Assembly: GCF_900142725.1 (NCBI RefSeq)
Contig: NZ_FRBW01000002.1
Coordinates: 248,001-312,000, forward strand
Origin: Roseibium suaedae
GTDB lineage: Bacteria; Pseudomonadota; Alphaproteobacteria; Rhizobiales; Stappiaceae
Reading direction: 5' to 3'
DNA length: 64,000 nucleotides
Below, piece by piece: positions 62,788 through 64,000 of the stretch. The position numbers were made by a program, and so were the translations under genes. The notes under the pieces are model-generated. The model was given only the letters and a program-made list of their open reading frames with translations, made no database searches and had not been told where the DNA came from. Within the stretch, counting starts at the first letter, position 1. Each line of letters opens with the position of its first letter.

Positions 62788-64000
62788 ATGGGCGAAGAGC
62801 GGTCGTTTTTCAACGAAATGCAGGATGAGGCGGGAATTCCTCGCGCAGCCTACGAGCAGCTTGTGTCCTGGCTGGAGAGCAAGCCGTCCAACTTCCTGAA
62901 CCGGAAAAGCCGGGAAGCGGAAACGATCTTCCGAAGGCTGGGCATCACCTTCGCGGTTTACGGCGCACACGAGGCCACCGAACGCCTGATCCCCTTCGAT
63001 CCGATCCCCCGGATCATTTCCGCTGCCGAGTGGCGGCGCCTGTCCGCCGGTATCGAACAGCGCGTCCGAGCGCTCAACGCCTTCCTCCACGACATCTATC
63101 ATCGTCAGGAAATCATTCGCGCCGGGCGCATTCCCGCTGATCTGATCCTGCAGAACGAAGCGTTCCTGCCGGAAATGGTTGGCTTCACGCCTGCCCGCAA
63201 AGTCTATGCCCATATCATCGGCACCGACCTCGTCCGTGTCTCGGAGAATGAATTCTACGTTCTGGAAGATAACACCCGCACCCCGTCCGGTGTCTCCTAC
63301 ATGCTGGAGAACCGCGAGACGATGATGCGGATCTTCCCGGATCTGTTCCAGATGCACCGGGTGGCACCGGTCGAGCAATATCCGGACCTTCTGCGCCAGA
63401 CCCTCGAAAGCGTCGGTCCGGACCAGGGCAAGAGCGACCAGACCATCTGCGTCCTGACGCCTGGCATCTACAACTCTGCTTATTTCGAACATGCCTTCCT
63501 GGCAGATTCCATGGGCGTGGAGCTGGTCGAAGGACGGGATCTGTTCGTGGATCAGGGCAAGGTGTACATGCGCACCACCCGCGAGCCCAAGCAGGTGGAT
63601 GTCATCTACCGCCGCATCGATGACGCGTTCCTCGATCCTCTCACCTTCAATCCGGACAGCATGCTGGGCGTTCCCGGCCTGTTCGATGCCTACCGGGCGG
63701 GCAATGTCACGATCTGCAACGCGCCGGGCACCGGCATTGCGGACGACAAGGCCATCTACGCCTATGTGCCGGACATCATCGAGTTCTACACCGGCCAGAA
63801 GCCGATCCTGAACAACGTGCCGACCTGGAATTGCTCGCGCCCAGACGATCTGGCCTATGTGCTCGACAATCTGGAAGACATCGTCGTCAAGGAAGTGCAT
63901 GGATCAGGCGGCTACGGCATGCTGATCGGCCCGACTGCCACCAAGCGGCAGATCTCGGACTTCCGCAAGATACTGATGGCCAACCCATCCAACTACATTG
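62788..64000 (+). CDS. Circularly permuted ATP-grasp protein (3' end outside window)
   Basis: The frame is open from the ATG to the window edge, about 404 residues. Blocks such as LIPFDPIPRIISAAEWRRL, RRIDDAFLDPLTF, NAPGTGIADDKAIYAYVPDIIEFYTGQKPIL and VVKEVHGSGGYGMLIGP fit the circularly permuted ATP-grasp type 2 family (DUF404/DUF407). These genes often lie with alpha-E, transglutaminase-like and proteasome-type protease genes and are thought to join amino acids or peptides. ATG 62773, five codons upstream, is an alternative start; GGGGAGG lies close to 62788. Confidence 0.9.
   Translation, partial: MGEERSFFNEMQDEAGIPRAAYEQLVSWLESKPSNFLNRKSREAETIFRRLGITFAVYGAHEATERLIPFDPIPRIISAAEWRRLSAGIEQRVRALNAFLHDIYHRQEIIRAGRIPADLILQNEAFLPEMVGFTPARKVYAHIIGTDLVRVSENEFYVLEDNTRTPSGVSYMLENRETMMRIFPDLFQMHRVAPVEQYPDLLRQTLESVGPDQGKSDQTICVLTPGIYNSAYFEHAFLADSMGVELVEGRDLFVDQGKVYMRTTREPKQVDVIYRRIDDAFLDPLTFNPDSMLGVPGLFDAYRAGNVTICNAPGTGIADDKAIYAYVPDIIEFYTGQKPILNNVPTWNCSRPDDLAYVLDNLEDIVVKEVHGSGGYGMLIGPTATKRQISDFRKILMANPSNYI

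Noticed and set aside
62713-63900. A 395-codon minus-strand frame at the right end
   Set aside because: It is antisense to the ATP-grasp gene, which has recognisable family motifs and simply runs off the window.
1-64000. CRISPR array, prophage or IS transposase
   Set aside because: No regularly spaced direct repeats and no transposase, integrase or phage structural gene were recognised; only MITE- and REP-like repeats were found.

Overview
The window is dense, GC-rich bacterial chromosome with almost no mobile DNA. Its gene families point to an alphaproteobacterium of the order Hyphomicrobiales (Rhizobiales): DivK next to DUF3572 and DinB, an EipB-type periplasmic protein, DUF1489, ClpS-ClpA, a small phasin, a CtrA-type box, a LiuR-controlled isovaleryl-CoA dehydrogenase and split propionyl-CoA carboxylase genes. 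A Stappiaceae-like marine or aquatic lineage is possible, but that is only an inference. Several hydrolases (sulfatase, pectinesterase-like), three chemoreceptors and a stand-alone FliN-like protein suggest a motile heterotroph.

Left part (1-15.6 kb): the end of a Nudix hydrolase gene, rpmG, a chemoreceptor, divK, then DUF3572-HAD-dinB; eipB-like; a RidA-GDPD-acyltransferase-HIT run; a GST with a divergent WYL regulator; azlCD; and an SDR with a divergent LysR regulator. Middle left (15.8-31.6 kb): an exported beta-lactamase-fold hydrolase, an arylsulfatase, clpS-clpA, a phasin, a DD-carboxypeptidase with a SPOR domain, a VWA/J-protein pair, a DUF2306 membrane protein with a divergent TetR regulator and a striking double-palindrome operator, DUF1489, an NAD-dependent epimerase-like protein and a 44-residue membrane peptide.

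Middle right (31.8-46.8 kb): a DUF599 protein, two class III nucleotide cyclases, a YdcF-like protein, thiE, a globin-like protein lacking the heme-binding histidine, a ClpP-like protease, a diguanylate cyclase, a translationally coupled leucine/isovalerate operon (liuR-thioesterase-GNAT-ivd), ohr/ohrR, mgtE and a cytosolic pectinesterase-like gene coupled to a small exported protein. Right part (46.9-64 kb): tRNA-Leu(GAG), a FliN-like gene, lipB, an amino-acid-type dCache chemoreceptor, a six-TM chemoreceptor coupled to an exported partner, an FMN riboswitch in front of an EamA transporter (RibN-type riboflavin importer), a GGDEF protein, pccA and pccB separated by folB and small secreted proteins, and the start of a circularly permuted ATP-grasp gene.

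Intergenic DNA carries several unannotated repeat elements: three 128-bp copies of one paired palindrome, two other palindromic families, and a 267-bp MITE-like element with 34-bp terminal inverted repeats whose first three bases form the folB stop codon. A single end of the same element forms the thiE stop codon. No CRISPR array, prophage, IS transposase or rRNA operon was seen.
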